The notes under the pieces: model-generated
Told to the model about the DNA's origin: nothing
Seen by the model: only the letters and a program-made list of their open reading frames with translations
The model's database searches: none
Translations under genes and position numbers: made by a program
Shown: positions 17,470 to 25,859 of the stretch, in pieces
Numbering within the stretch: position 1 is the stretch's first letter
Layout: each line of letters starts with the position of its first letter
NCBI RefSeq assembly: GCF_006439395.2
Contig: NZ_CP083950.1
Location: 682,001 to 746,000, forward strand
Origin: Mesorhizobium sp. B4-1-4
GTDB taxonomy: Bacteria; Pseudomonadota; Alphaproteobacteria; Rhizobiales; Rhizobiaceae
Length of the DNA stretch: 64,000 nt
Reading direction: 5' to 3'

Positions 17470-18171
17470 TCAGGCGCCTTTTGGCGTGCGCGCTTCGAGG
17501 CCGCGCGCATAGGCAAGAAGCTCTTCGAAATCGAGGTCGATGTGCTCGCGGGCGTGACGCTGGGCGGCGCGCATGTCGTCGCCCTTGAGCAGCCGCACAT
17601 AGGTCTCATGGACATCCTCGGCCGGCACGGCTTCCTTGCGTGCCTGCTGGTGCAGGGCGAAATACATCTGCAGCCGGCTGGTCAGCCGCTGCCATGTCTC
17701 CAGGAGCACCGAATTGTCGGCCCATTCGTGGATCAGGCCGTGCAGCTGCAGCGCGGTTTCGATCTGCCTTGTGGTGTCGCGGTCGCGCGTTGCCTGCTTG
17801 ACCGCCTCGTGACGCCGGTCGAGCTCATCGAAAAAGCGCTGGTCACGCAGCTTCCAGGTCCGCTCAATGGCGAACTCGTCCAGCACCTTGTTGAGTGAAT
17901 AGGCATCGTCGATGTCCTTGGCGTTGACGTCGATGACGAAGGTGCCGGCATAGGGAATGCTGGTCAGGATGCCTTCCTGCACCAGTTCGCGTATCGCCTC
18001 GCGCAACGGCGCGCGGCTGACCCGCATCTGTTCGGAAATACGGAGCTCGTTGAGCTTCTGGCCGGGTTCCAATTGGCCGGTCAGGATGGCACGCCGCAGC
18101 AGAGCCACGATTTCGGCCCGGCGCGTCGTGTCGACAATCGGGCTGAACTCCGTCTTCACCATTCGGCCCAC
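17470..18171 (-). CDS. GntR-family transcriptional regulator (FadR/FCD subgroup)
   Basis: 233-residue repressor-type regulator. Residues about 15-80 form the GntR winged helix (LRRAILTGQLEPGQKLNE, VSRAPLREAIRELVQEGIL) and the rest is an all-helical FCD ligand-binding domain with the metal-binding-type His residues (LHGLIHEW, AQRHAREHI). It is followed by the enolase-family pair on the same strand and preceded by the oxygenase gene. A multi-half-site palindrome of the type bound by FCD regulators lies 21 bp upstream of its start, so autoregulation is likely. The effector is probably a substrate or product of the downstream enzymes. Confidence 0.92.
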   Translation of the reverse strand: MGRMVKTEFSPIVDTTRRAEIVALLRRAILTGQLEPGQKLNELRISEQMRVSRAPLREAIRELVQEGILTSIPYAGTFVIDVNAKDIDDAYSLNKVLDEFAIERTWKLRDQRFFDELDRRHEAVKQATRDRDTTRQIETALQLHGLIHEWADNSVLLETWQRLTSRLQMYFALHQQARKEAVPAEDVHETYVRLLKGDDMRAAQRHAREHIDLDFEELLAYARGLEARTPKGA

Positions 18172-18192
18172 TCCAGCGAGAACAGAAGGCTA

Positions 18193-18213
18193 GACAATCA
18201 GATTGTCGACAAT
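18193..18213. promoter_or_regulatory. GntR-type operator with three half-sites
   Basis: Three alternating half-sites are packed in 21 bp: GACAAT (18193-18198), ATTGTC (18202-18207) and GACAAT (18208-18213). The last two make a perfect 12-bp palindrome, ATTGTCGACAAT. FCD-type GntR regulators commonly bind ATTGTC/GACAAT-like sites, and this one lies just upstream of the GntR gene. Confidence 0.7.
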
Positions 18214-18281
18214 CCAACAAGTCTCTTTCTGAGATTTTTCATTCTTGCCCATAGTCCGACCCGAATGCGGTCTGGGGCGGC

Positions 18282-19070
18282 TCAGGCTGCCCGGCCATAG
18301 AAGCCGACCCGTTCCTCGTCACTGAACATCACCCCCGGCTTTTCATAATAGGAGAACACCGCGATCATGCGTTCGCGTTCGCCTTCGACGGTGGTGACGC
18401 GGTGCGCGGTGTTCTTGCCGCGGAAGACATTGAGCGTGCCCGGCTTCATGCGCAGGATCTTGGTGTCAGGGTCACGCCCTTCGAGCAGCCGCGCGACACC
18501 CTCGAAGTTCGGGTTGTCATCCGATCTGAGATCAGTGCGGTATTCGAGGTCGCCGCCGCGTTGCGCCTGCTGCAACAGCAGCGTCGTGGTGAATTCCGAG
18601 CGGTCGAAATGCCAGTTCAACGCCTCACCGGCGCGATAGGCCATGACATTGGCGCGGGCCAGCGGATCCTGCATGACATGCAGCCTCTCCTTGCCCATCG
18701 TTGCGGCCAGGAACCGCACCAGCGGCTCATACTCGTAAATCGCCATCACCGTGCTGCCGGGTATCTGGTCGGCGCAGACGGTGTGGCTGATGGTTTCGAC
18801 CTTGCGCAGCGCGGGATGATCGGGCGCGAGTTCGGGGATATCGGGTTTGAAATAGATGTTGTGCATGCGCTTGTGGACGTGGGATTGCGTGTCCATCACC
18901 GGCTTGATTTCCCGCACCGCCTTTTCGGCAACGCCGGGCCTCAAGAGACCTTCGAGATTGAACATGCCATCGGCTTCGAGCGCTGCGATGGACTGTTCGA
19001 CAAGACGGTTCCATTCGGGGCTGCCTTCGCGGTCGAGCGGATAACGGTCGAGATCGAGAATGTCTTTCAT
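18282..19070 (-). CDS. Fe(II)/2-oxoglutarate-dependent oxygenase
   Basis: 262-residue non-heme iron oxygenase. The facial triad is His154-x-Asp156 (NWHFDRSE) and His223 (NTAHRVT), with Arg234 (ERERM) placed to bind 2-oxoglutarate. The fold and spacing recall the family of free-amino-acid hydroxylases and halogenases of the BesD type; here the Asp is kept, so hydroxylation rather than halogenation is expected. This family link is from memory and is weak. Start at 19070 has GGAG 8 nt upstream; the open frame to 19124 adds nothing signal-like. It lies upstream of the GntR gene and divergent from a LysR gene. Being next to a hydroxyproline-type dehydratase makes an amino acid a reasonable substrate. 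Confidence 0.8.
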   Translation of the reverse strand: MKDILDLDRYPLDREGSPEWNRLVEQSIAALEADGMFNLEGLLRPGVAEKAVREIKPVMDTQSHVHKRMHNIYFKPDIPELAPDHPALRKVETISHTVCADQIPGSTVMAIYEYEPLVRFLAATMGKERLHVMQDPLARANVMAYRAGEALNWHFDRSEFTTTLLLQQAQRGGDLEYRTDLRSDDNPNFEGVARLLEGRDPDTKILRMKPGTLNVFRGKNTAHRVTTVEGERERMIAVFSYYEKPGVMFSDEERVGFYGRAA

Positions 19071-19170
19071 GTCGCGTGCTCCATAGGTTGGGCACAGAAG
19101 AGGGCAAAAAATTCTTTCCCTCAACGCGGAAAATTATTAGGAATGGCCAAGAAAAACTTATGGAGGCTGC

Positions 19171-20079
19171 ATGGAGCGCCTGCCGCCGCTGAATGCGATC
19201 AGGGCCTTCGAGGTCGCTGCCCGCGTTGGCAGTTTCACTCTGGCGGCGAGTGAGCTTGGCGTGTCCTCGGCGGCGGTCAGCCAGCAGATACGCAACCTCG
19301 AAACCTGGTTCGGCAAGCAATTGTTCGTGCGCACCGGCAACCGCATCACGCTAACCGATGCCGGCCATGCCATCTATCCGCAGACCGCGCGTGCGCTGGG
19401 CGACATTGCCGCCATCGGCCAGCGCATGCTGGAAGGCGGCTTGAGGACACGGCTTGTGGTCAGCGTGCCGTACTCGCTGGCCGAGCTGTGGTTGGCGCCG
19501 AGGCTGGCAGCACTTCTTGAAGCCTTCCCGCACATGGCGAGCGACGTGCGGGCGGAAGACGATCCGGTCGACCTGACGCGCCAGGGTGTCGATCTGCGGA
19601 TCTCCTATGGCGACTACCACTATCCCGGCCTGCGGATGGTCCGCCTTGTCCATGACGATGTGCTGCCGGTCTGCGCCCCAGGGTTCTGGCACCGGCATGG
19701 CAATGGCGACAGAGGTCTGTCGGATCTGCATGAGAGCCTGTTCATCCACACCAATTGGGGTCCGAACTATGCCTCGCACCCGACCTGGGCGGATTGGTTC
19801 GCGGCATCCGGCGGCAACCGCTCGCCAGACCCGTCGCATGGCCGTCGCGTCGGCCTGTCCAGCCTGGCGATCGCCTCGGCGAGGCTCGGCTTGGGTATTG
19901 CCCTCGGCCAGCGGGTGATGGCGCAGGCCGATCTGGAGGCAGGGCGCCTGATCGCGCTGTCATCGGTCTCGGTGCGCCTCGGTCATCCCTATTGCGCCTT
20001 CATGCCGCCAGCCAAGGCCGACCGCGCCGACGTGGCCGCTCTTGTCGGCCTGCTCGTGAAAACGGCGCCCACGACCTGA
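19171..20079 (+). CDS. LysR-family transcriptional regulator, GcvA-like
   Basis: 302-residue LysR-type regulator. The N-terminal helix-turn-helix is MERLPPLNAIRAFEVAARVG, then AASELGVSSAAVSQQIRNLE, the form seen in GcvA/AmpR-type members. GGAGG lies 4 nt upstream of the ATG. It is divergent from the oxygenase gene with a 100-bp intergenic region, the standard layout for a LysR regulator acting on its neighbour. The gene ends 44 bp before the convergent end of the efflux adaptor gene. Confidence 0.92.
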   Translation: MERLPPLNAIRAFEVAARVGSFTLAASELGVSSAAVSQQIRNLETWFGKQLFVRTGNRITLTDAGHAIYPQTARALGDIAAIGQRMLEGGLRTRLVVSVPYSLAELWLAPRLAALLEAFPHMASDVRAEDDPVDLTRQGVDLRISYGDYHYPGLRMVRLVHDDVLPVCAPGFWHRHGNGDRGLSDLHESLFIHTNWGPNYASHPTWADWFAASGGNRSPDPSHGRRVGLSSLAIASARLGLGIALGQRVMAQADLEAGRLIALSSVSVRLGHPYCAFMPPAKADRADVAALVGLLVKTAPTT

Positions 20080-20123
20080 GAAAAGGTCGAGGACGCCGCG
20101 CGAAAACCGGGCCTGCGGGGGAG

Positions 20124-21278
20124 TCAGGTAGCCGGTTTCTGTGGCAGTGGCGAGATCGGCATTCCGGGTCCGATCTTCTGCAGATTGCCCGTGATCACCT
20201 GGTCGCCTTCGGCGACGCCGCTCAAAATGGCGATCTGGTCGCCACTGGTCGGTCCGAGCGAAACCAGCCGCTGGTCGACCGTGTTGCCCTTGCCGACGAC
20301 ATAGAGATATTTGCCGAGCTGGCTCGAGCCGAGCGCGACCTGAGGCACCATCAGCGCATCGGGCTGCTGTTTGACGTGCAGCCGCACGCGCACATATTGG
20401 CCCGGCAGCAAGGTGAACTTCGCATTGCCGATTGTGGCGCGGGCCGTGATCGTGCCGGTCGAGTGGTCGACGGTGTTGTCGATGAAGGTCAGCTGCCCTT
20501 TCTGGCTGGCTTCCGTGGTACCGGGCAGCAAGACTTCGACTTCGATCGGCCCCGATGCCCGGGCTTCCTCGATCTGCGCAAGGTCCGTCTCGCTCGGATT
20601 GAAGGTAACGTAGATCGGGTCGAGCTGCACCAGCGTGTTCAGCACCGTGCCGGCGACGCTGACCAGCGTTCCGACGGAGGCCTGGTTGCGGCCCAGGCGT
20701 CCGGTGAACGGCGCATGGATTTCCGAGTAGCTCAGATTGAGCTCGGCCGTGCGCACGGCCGCCTGGTTGAGCGCCAGCGACGCCTGCGCCTCGCGCAAGG
20801 TGCTGGTGCGCTGGTCGAAGCTGTCCTTGGCCAGATAACCGCTCTTGGCCAGTTCGGAGCCGCGGCCGAGGTTGGACCGCGCATAGTCGAGCGTCGCCGT
20901 GTCGCGCTGCACCTGGGCTTTCGCCTGGTCGAGCGCGGCCTGGAAGTCGTCGGGCGAGATCTTGTAGAGCAGATCGCCCTGCCGCACATCGGCGCCGTCT
21001 TGCGCCGTCTGTTCCTGCAGATAGCCCGGCACTCTGGCCTGCAAGGTGATGCTGCGGATCGGTTCGATGCGGGCGGCGTAGTCGAGATAGATCGGGATCG
21101 TCTTCTTGACGACGCTCGCCACCGGCACCGGCATGACAAAGGCTGCCGCGGCCGGCGTCGCCGCTCCAGCAGTGCCGGCGCTCAGCCTGAGGTTACCCAT
21201 GTCGAGCAGGTGGACGCTCGCCACCGAGATGGCGCCCAGCGCGACAGCCGTTCCCAACGCTATTTTCCATTTACGCAT
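20124..21278 (-). CDS. RND efflux periplasmic adaptor (membrane fusion protein)
   Basis: 384-residue AcrA/MexA-type adaptor linking an RND pump to an outer-membrane channel. A single N-terminal hydrophobic segment (about 5-25) anchors or exports it. Then come the lipoyl half-motif VPGYLQEQTAQDGADVRQGD, a helical hairpin rich in Ala, Gln and Leu (about 100-165), the second lipoyl half YSEIHAPFTGRLG, and beta-barrel and membrane-proximal domains. It starts 15 bp after the pump gene stop. The pump gene coming first is the reverse of the usual acrAB order. Confidence 0.93.
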   Translation of the reverse strand: MRKWKIALGTAVALGAISVASVHLLDMGNLRLSAGTAGAATPAAAAFVMPVPVASVVKKTIPIYLDYAARIEPIRSITLQARVPGYLQEQTAQDGADVRQGDLLYKISPDDFQAALDQAKAQVQRDTATLDYARSNLGRGSELAKSGYLAKDSFDQRTSTLREAQASLALNQAAVRTAELNLSYSEIHAPFTGRLGRNQASVGTLVSVAGTVLNTLVQLDPIYVTFNPSETDLAQIEEARASGPIEVEVLLPGTTEASQKGQLTFIDNTVDHSTGTITARATIGNAKFTLLPGQYVRVRLHVKQQPDALMVPQVALGSSQLGKYLYVVGKGNTVDQRLVSLGPTSGDQIAILSGVAEGDQVITGNLQKIGPGMPISPLPQKPAT

Positions 21279-21293
21279 GGTCAGTCTCCAATC

Positions 21294-24200
21294 TTATTCG
21301 GCCGCTTGCGCCAGGGGAGGGAAGGCGGGTTCGGCGGTTGGTTCAGTGTGCGTGGCAGCAGGCTCATCACCGCCACGGCGTTCGCGGAATTGTTCGATGA
21401 CCGCGTAGAAGACCGGCACGAACACCAGCGACAGGATGGTCGCGGCGACCATGCCGCCAAACACGGTGGTGCCGATCGACTGACGGCTTGCCGCGCCCGC
21501 ACCCGTGGCGAACATCAGCGGCAGCACGCCAAGGATGAAGGCGAAGGCGGTCATCAGGATCGGCCGCAACCTGAGCCGCGCGGCTTCCATGGCCGCCTCG
21601 ACGATGCTCAAGCCTTCCTCGCGCCGCCGTCTTGCGAACTCGACGATCAGGATCGCGTTCTTGGCCGCCAGGCCGATCAGCATGACGAAGCCGATCTGCG
21701 AATAGACGTCGATCTGCATGCCGCGCGCCCAAAGTGCGGCGAACGCGCCGAACAGAGCGAGCGGCACCGCCAGCAGCACCATGAACGGCATCGCCCAGCT
21801 CTCATATTGAGCCGCCAGGATCAGGAAGACGAAGACGATGGCGAGCCCGAAGACGACGGACGCAATCGATCCTGCCTTGAGTTCCTGGAAGGTGATGCCG
21901 GTCCATTCGAAGCCGAAATCCCTGGGCAGTGCGGTGGCCGCCGCGCGTTCCATGGCAGCGACAGCTTGACCGGACGAGAAGCCGGGCGCGGCGCCGCCAT
22001 TGATCGTGGCCGAGGCGTTGTTGTTATAATGCGGCACGGTTTCCGGACCGACGAACGGAACCAACTTGCCCAGCGTGCTGAGCGGCACCATGCCGCCGGA
22101 AGCATTGCGCACATAGAGCCGCGAAATGTCTGCCGCACCCGCGCGAGCATCCTTGTCGGCCTGGATGGTCACCCGGAAGGTGCGGCCAAACAGGTTGAAG
22201 TCGTTCACGTAAAGCGAGCCGAGATAGATCTGCAGCGTGTTGAAGACGTCGGGCAGGTTGAGGCCGAGCAGCTTCGCCTTGGCTCGATCGAGGTCGTAGT
22301 TGAACTGCGGCGTCGAGGTCGAGAACGGCGAGAACAGCTGCTGCGGATTGATCTCGGGCTGCTTGCGCGCCTCGGCGATCACGGCCTGCGTTGCGTCGTT
22401 AAGCGCATTGCTGCCGCGGCCGGTGAGGTCCTCCACGACGAATTCGAAACCGCCGGTCGTGCCGATGCCGGGAATGGACGGCGGATCGAAGGAGAGCGCG
22501 AAGGCTTCCGGTATCTGCAGCAGCTTCATGCGCACGTCGGCGACGAGTTTCGAGGCGCTCTGGTCGGGGCCGCGCTCCTCCCATGGCTTCAGGATGGCGA
22601 ATTCGACAGCCGAATTCGACTGCGCGGCACTGGTCAAGAAGTTCAGGCCGCTGATCGAGCCGACAATGTCGACGCCGGGCGTTGCCTGCAGGATGTCGCG
22701 TGCCTTCTGCGCCACCGCGTCGGTGCGTTCCAGCGAGGCGCCGTCCGGCAGCTGGATGACGACGAAGAAGTAGCCCTGGTCCTCGACCGGAAGGAAGGTC
22801 GAGGGCAGGCGCTGCCAGACGAAATAGGTCGCGACCAGCCCGGCCGCGAACAGGCCGAGCATGATCCAGCGCAAGCGGACGAGGATGCGAACGCCGTGGG
22901 CATAGGCATGCGACAGCCTGTCGAAGCCGGTGTTGAACCAGCGGAACAGCACGAACTGCGTGCCATGGCGATGGCGCAGGAAGGCGGCACTGAGCGCCGG
23001 GCTCAGTGTCAGCGAATTGAAGGCGGAAATGCCGACCGAGATCGCCACCGTTAAAGCGAACTGATTGTAGAGCCGCCCCGAAACGCCGGGAATGAAGGCG
23101 ACGGGTATGAACACCGCCATCAGCACGGCGGTGGTGGCGATGATCGGCCCGGTGACTTCGGCCATGGCGGCCTTCGTTGCCGCCAGTGGTCTCAGTCCGG
23201 CCTCGAGCTGTCGCTCGACATTCTCGACCACCACGATGGCATCATCGACGACAAGGCCGATCGCCAGCACCATGCCGAGCAGGGAGAGCATGTTGAGAGA
23301 GAAGCCCAGCATCTCCATGACGACGAGCGTCGCCACCAGCGACACCGGAATGGCGATGGTCGGGATGATGGTCGTGCGCCAGCTTTGCAGGAAGACGAAC
23401 ACCACCGCGACGACCAGCACCAGCGCTTCGCCGAGCGTGATCAGCACGTCATGCATCGACGCCGAGACGAAGCGCGTCGTGTCGTAGTGCATGGCGTAGG
23501 AAACGCCCTTCGGGAACCGGGTCGACAGTTCCTGCATCTTGTCCTTGACGCGCTGCTGAAGGTCGAGCGCGTTGGAACCGGGCATCTGGTAGACGGCGAG
23601 CACCACCGTCGGGTCCTTGCCGAAGAAGGCCGAGGACGAGTATTGCAGCGCGCCGAGTTCGATGCGTGCGACGTCGCGTAGCCTCACCAGCGAACCGCTG
23701 GTCGTGTTGGCGCGCACGACGATGTCGCCGAATTCCTTCGGGTCGCTCAGGCGGCCGACCGCGTTGACCTGCATCTCGAAGGCGGTGCCGGCCGGGGCGG
23801 GCGACTGGCCGATCTTGCCGGCCGCCACCTGCACGTTCTGCTCGGAAATGGCGTTCTGCACGTCGACTGCGGTGATGCCGAGATTGGCGAGCTTGTCCGG
23901 ATCGAGCCAGACTCGCATTGAATAGCGCCGCTCGCCGAAGATCTGCACGTCGCCGACGCCGGGCAAGCGCTTCAGCGGATCGACAACCTGCAGATAGGCG
24001 AGATTCGAAAGCGCCACCGGATCGACGGAATTGTCGGGCGAGGTGAGGTTGACGATCAGCACGAAGTTCGGGTTCTGCTTCTTGATCGTCACGCCGCCCT
24101 GGTTGACGATCGCCGGCAGCGACGAAGCCGCCTGCGAGACGCGGTTCTGGACGTCGACGGCGGCGGTGCTCAAGGAATAACCGACATCGAAGGTGATGGT

Positions 24201-24470
24201 GATGGTCGAGGAGCCGTCATTGGAACTCGTCGACGACATGTAGGTCATGCCTTGCACGCCGTTGATCTGCTGCTCCAGCGGCGTCGTCACCGTATCGGCG
24301 ACCACTTGCGCGCTGGCGCCAGGATAATGGGCGCTGACCACGACCTGGGGCGGCGTGATGTCGGGAAACTGCGAGACCGGCAGCAGGAAATAACAAATCG
24401 TCCCGGCGAGCACCATGATGATGGCGATCGCCGAGGCGAAGATCGGACGGTGGATGAAGAAATTTACCAC
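21294..24470 (-). CDS. RND multidrug efflux transporter (HAE1 family)
   Basis: Inner-membrane proton-driven pump of about 1,058 residues, of the AcrB type. It starts with the family N-terminus FFIHRPIFASAIAII, has the paired aspartates GLVVDDAIVVVEN in the fourth membrane helix (about 410), two large periplasmic loops and twelve membrane segments. The GTG at 24470 is preferred because GCGAGG lies about 10 nt upstream; a GTG at 24479 is possible. The start overlaps the stop of the small upstream gene by 7 nt, so translation is coupled. Divergent TetR gene and operators at 24867-24907 suggest TetR control. Confidence 0.94.
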   Translation of the reverse strand: MVNFFIHRPIFASAIAIIMVLAGTICYFLLPVSQFPDITPPQVVVSAHYPGASAQVVADTVTTPLEQQINGVQGMTYMSSTSSNDGSSTITITFDVGYSLSTAAVDVQNRVSQAASSLPAIVNQGGVTIKKQNPNFVLIVNLTSPDNSVDPVALSNLAYLQVVDPLKRLPGVGDVQIFGERRYSMRVWLDPDKLANLGITAVDVQNAISEQNVQVAAGKIGQSPAPAGTAFEMQVNAVGRLSDPKEFGDIVVRANTTSGSLVRLRDVARIELGALQYSSSAFFGKDPTVVLAVYQMPGSNALDLQQRVKDKMQELSTRFPKGVSYAMHYDTTRFVSASMHDVLITLGEALVLVVAVVFVFLQSWRTTIIPTIAIPVSLVATLVVMEMLGFSLNMLSLLGMVLAIGLVVDDAIVVVENVERQLEAGLRPLAATKAAMAEVTGPIIATTAVLMAVFIPVAFIPGVSGRLYNQFALTVAISVGISAFNSLTLSPALSAAFLRHRHGTQFVLFRWFNTGFDRLSHAYAHGVRILVRLRWIMLGLFAAGLVATYFVWQRLPSTFLPVEDQGYFFVVIQLPDGASLERTDAVAQKARDILQATPGVDIVGSISGLNFLTSAAQSNSAVEFAILKPWEERGPDQSASKLVADVRMKLLQIPEAFALSFDPPSIPGIGTTGGFEFVVEDLTGRGSNALNDATQAVIAEARKQPEINPQQLFSPFSTSTPQFNYDLDRAKAKLLGLNLPDVFNTLQIYLGSLYVNDFNLFGRTFRVTIQADKDARAGAADISRLYVRNASGGMVPLSTLGKLVPFVGPETVPHYNNNASATINGGAAPGFSSGQAVAAMERAAATALPRDFGFEWTGITFQELKAGSIASVVFGLAIVFVFLILAAQYESWAMPFMVLLAVPLALFGAFAALWARGMQIDVYSQIGFVMLIGLAAKNAILIVEFARRRREEGLSIVEAAMEAARLRLRPILMTAFAFILGVLPLMFATGAGAASRQSIGTTVFGGMVAATILSLVFVPVFYAVIEQFRERRGGDEPAATHTEPTAEPAFPPLAQAAE

Positions 24471-24712
24471 GACACACACGCCTCGCCTGCTGTTCTTGCC
24501 CTGCCGAATGCACGGGCAACGGTGGACAGCCGCTGGCGGCGCCCGGTGTCATTCCGCGTGCGGAGCAGCGGTTCGTCGCGGTTCTGCGCATCGGCGAGCG
24601 ACCGCAGCATCGTTTCGAGGGCGCGCGGGTCGACGCCATCGGCTTTCATGACCAGCCGGATCATCGGATCCCGGACGGCTTCATCTATGGTAAGATCGCG
24701 GCGCTGTGACAT
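24464..24712 (-). CDS. Small conserved-looking protein coupled to the RND pump gene
   Basis: 82-residue soluble protein beginning MSQRRDLTIDEAVRDP and containing IRLVMKADGVDPRALETMLR, a pattern I associate with short uncharacterised rhizobial proteins. AAGGAG lies 7 nt before the ATG at 24712, and its TAA stop overlaps the pump start, which argues for a real translated gene. The C-terminal third is basic. Function is unknown; its position as first gene of the efflux operon makes it a candidate regulator or leader of pump translation. The frame is open further upstream to 24835 but the ribosome-binding site fixes the start. Confidence 0.65.
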   Translation of the reverse strand: MSQRRDLTIDEAVRDPMIRLVMKADGVDPRALETMLRSLADAQNRDEPLLRTRNDTGRRQRLSTVARAFGRARTAGEACVSW

Positions 24713-24866
24713 TGGCCGGCTCCTTGTCTGTCGATTCGCAGCCCATGCTCGCGAACCGTTTTTCATCTCTTCACCGGCCGAGGCCGCATGATTGGCAATC
24801 TTTTCGTCTCTCTCGATCTGGTAGGACCAGGTCACGACCTTGTTATTGACGGCGGACGATATAGGT

Positions 24867-24907
24867 GTTACCAGTAAGTAACATTCTGGAAGTTACAGAC
24901 CGGTAAC
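24867..24907. promoter_or_regulatory. Two TetR-type operators in the efflux/tetR divergent region
   Basis: Two copies of GTTAC-N6-GTAAC lie at 24867-24882 and 24892-24907, with centres 25 bp apart. The outer edges extend to a longer inverted pair, GGTGTTACC (24864-24872) and GGTAACACC (24902-24910). The site lies between the divergent TetR gene and the efflux operon, where a TetR-family repressor would block both promoters. Confidence 0.75.
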
Positions 24908-24958
24908 ACCCTAGTCAAGAGGTGGCCGAGGGTTTTTTGGAAACGAAAGGAGATCATG

Positions 24959-25549
24959 ATGACAGACGGCGTCGTGGAGCGCTCTCGTCCCCGGGATCGG
25001 ATCCTGGAGACGGCACGCGACATGTTCCACAAGCACGGCATCAAGGGCGTCGGCGTCGACGCCATCACCGAAGCCGCCGGCACGAACAAGATGACGCTCT
25101 ATCGTCACTTCGAATCCAAGGACGATCTCATCGTCGAGTGCCTGCGCGCCAATGCGGCCAAGGCCGGCGCGATGTGGGAAACATTCGAAGCGGAGCATCC
25201 GGGCGACAAGCTCGCGCAGCTTCACGCCTGGGTTTCCAAGGCGGCCGCCATGCTCAATACCGACGGCCGTGGCTGCGACATGGCCAATGCCGCCGCTGAG
25301 CTGACCGAGCCGGACCATCCGGCAAGGCGCGTGATCAAGGAACTCAAGGAAGCCCAGCGCGAACGCCTTGTCGGACTCTGCCGCGATGCCGGCATCGGTC
25401 AGGCCGAGCTTCTCGCCGATACGCTGTCGCTGCTTTTCGAGGGCGCGCGTGTCAGCGTGCAGACCGTGGGCACTGAAGGCCCCAGCACGCAATTCGTGCG
25501 CATGGCTGAAGGACTGATCGTTTCCTTCCGGGGCGCTGCGGCCGGCTGA
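24959..25549 (+). CDS. TetR-family transcriptional regulator
   Basis: 196-residue repressor. Residues about 10-58 form the TetR DNA-binding domain (RDRILETARDMFHKHG, EAAGTNKMTLYRHFESKDDL) and the rest is a helical ligand-binding domain. Two consecutive ATG codons exist (24956, 24959); the second has AAGGAG at the better 6-nt spacing. Divergent from the RND efflux operon with double operators between them, so it is the likely local repressor, released by a pump substrate. Confidence 0.93.
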   Translation: MTDGVVERSRPRDRILETARDMFHKHGIKGVGVDAITEAAGTNKMTLYRHFESKDDLIVECLRANAAKAGAMWETFEAEHPGDKLAQLHAWVSKAAAMLNTDGRGCDMANAAAELTEPDHPARRVIKELKEAQRERLVGLCRDAGIGQAELLADTLSLLFEGARVSVQTVGTEGPSTQFVRMAEGLIVSFRGAAAG

Positions 25550-25646
25550 AATTCGTCGCGGCTATCGGTCATTCCCCACCGCATCAGCGGGCGATGCCTG
25601 ACGCCTTTGTTGGCCGGCTGCTGACGCACTACCCGCCGGCTGAACG

Positions 25647-25683
25647 AAAAAAGCCCGCTGCCGGGAGGAGGTGGCAGCGGGCT
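25647..25683 (-). terminator. Rho-independent terminator of the sRNA
   Basis: An 11-bp perfect GC-rich stem (25652-25662 with 25673-25683) with a 10-nt loop is followed on the minus strand by six T. It ends the alpha-r14-like RNA. It may also stop read-through from the LacI gene to its right. Confidence 0.85.
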
Positions 25684-25757
25684 CGATTTCGAATGTGGTG
25701 CGGGAGGAGGTGCACCCCATTCAGCGCCGGCATCGCATCTGGGAGGAGTAGATGGCC
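25647..25757 (-). ncRNA. Alpha-r14 (NfeR1/Smr14C-like) trans-acting sRNA with three anti-SD loops
   Basis: On the minus strand three successive hairpins each show a CCTCCTCCC-type loop. Their plus-strand coordinates are: stem CATCT/AGATG around loop 25741-25749; stem GGTGC/GCACC around loop 25702-25711; and an 11-bp stem 25652-25662/25673-25683 around loop 25663-25672. The last is followed by six T on the minus strand and so acts as the terminator. Three stem-loops exposing anti-Shine-Dalgarno CCUCCUCCC motifs are the hallmark of the rhizobial alpha-r14 family, which includes Sinorhizobium NfeR1 and belongs to the wider CcsR/cuckoo RNA group. These are stress-induced and base-pair with ribosome-binding sites of transporter mRNAs. 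The 5' end is an estimate; no promoter was fixed. Confidence 0.82.
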
Positions 25758-25859
25758 GACAACCAGAAGCTACGAATTGCCCAATGATTCGGCAATCACG
25801 AATAGTGCATAGCAGCTGTGCGGATTTGCCGTGTCGCCCCGTGATATTCGGGTGCGACC

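Noticed and set aside
19755..23054. A 1,099-codon open frame on the plus strand
   Set aside because: It is antisense to the RND adaptor and pump genes, has an Arg/His/Gly-rich composition without domains, and begins inside the LysR gene.
25752..25787. An 11-codon plus-strand leader peptide preceded by GGGAGGAG
   Set aside because: The GGGAGGAG sequences are the complement of the anti-Shine-Dalgarno loops of a minus-strand sRNA, which explains their threefold repetition better.
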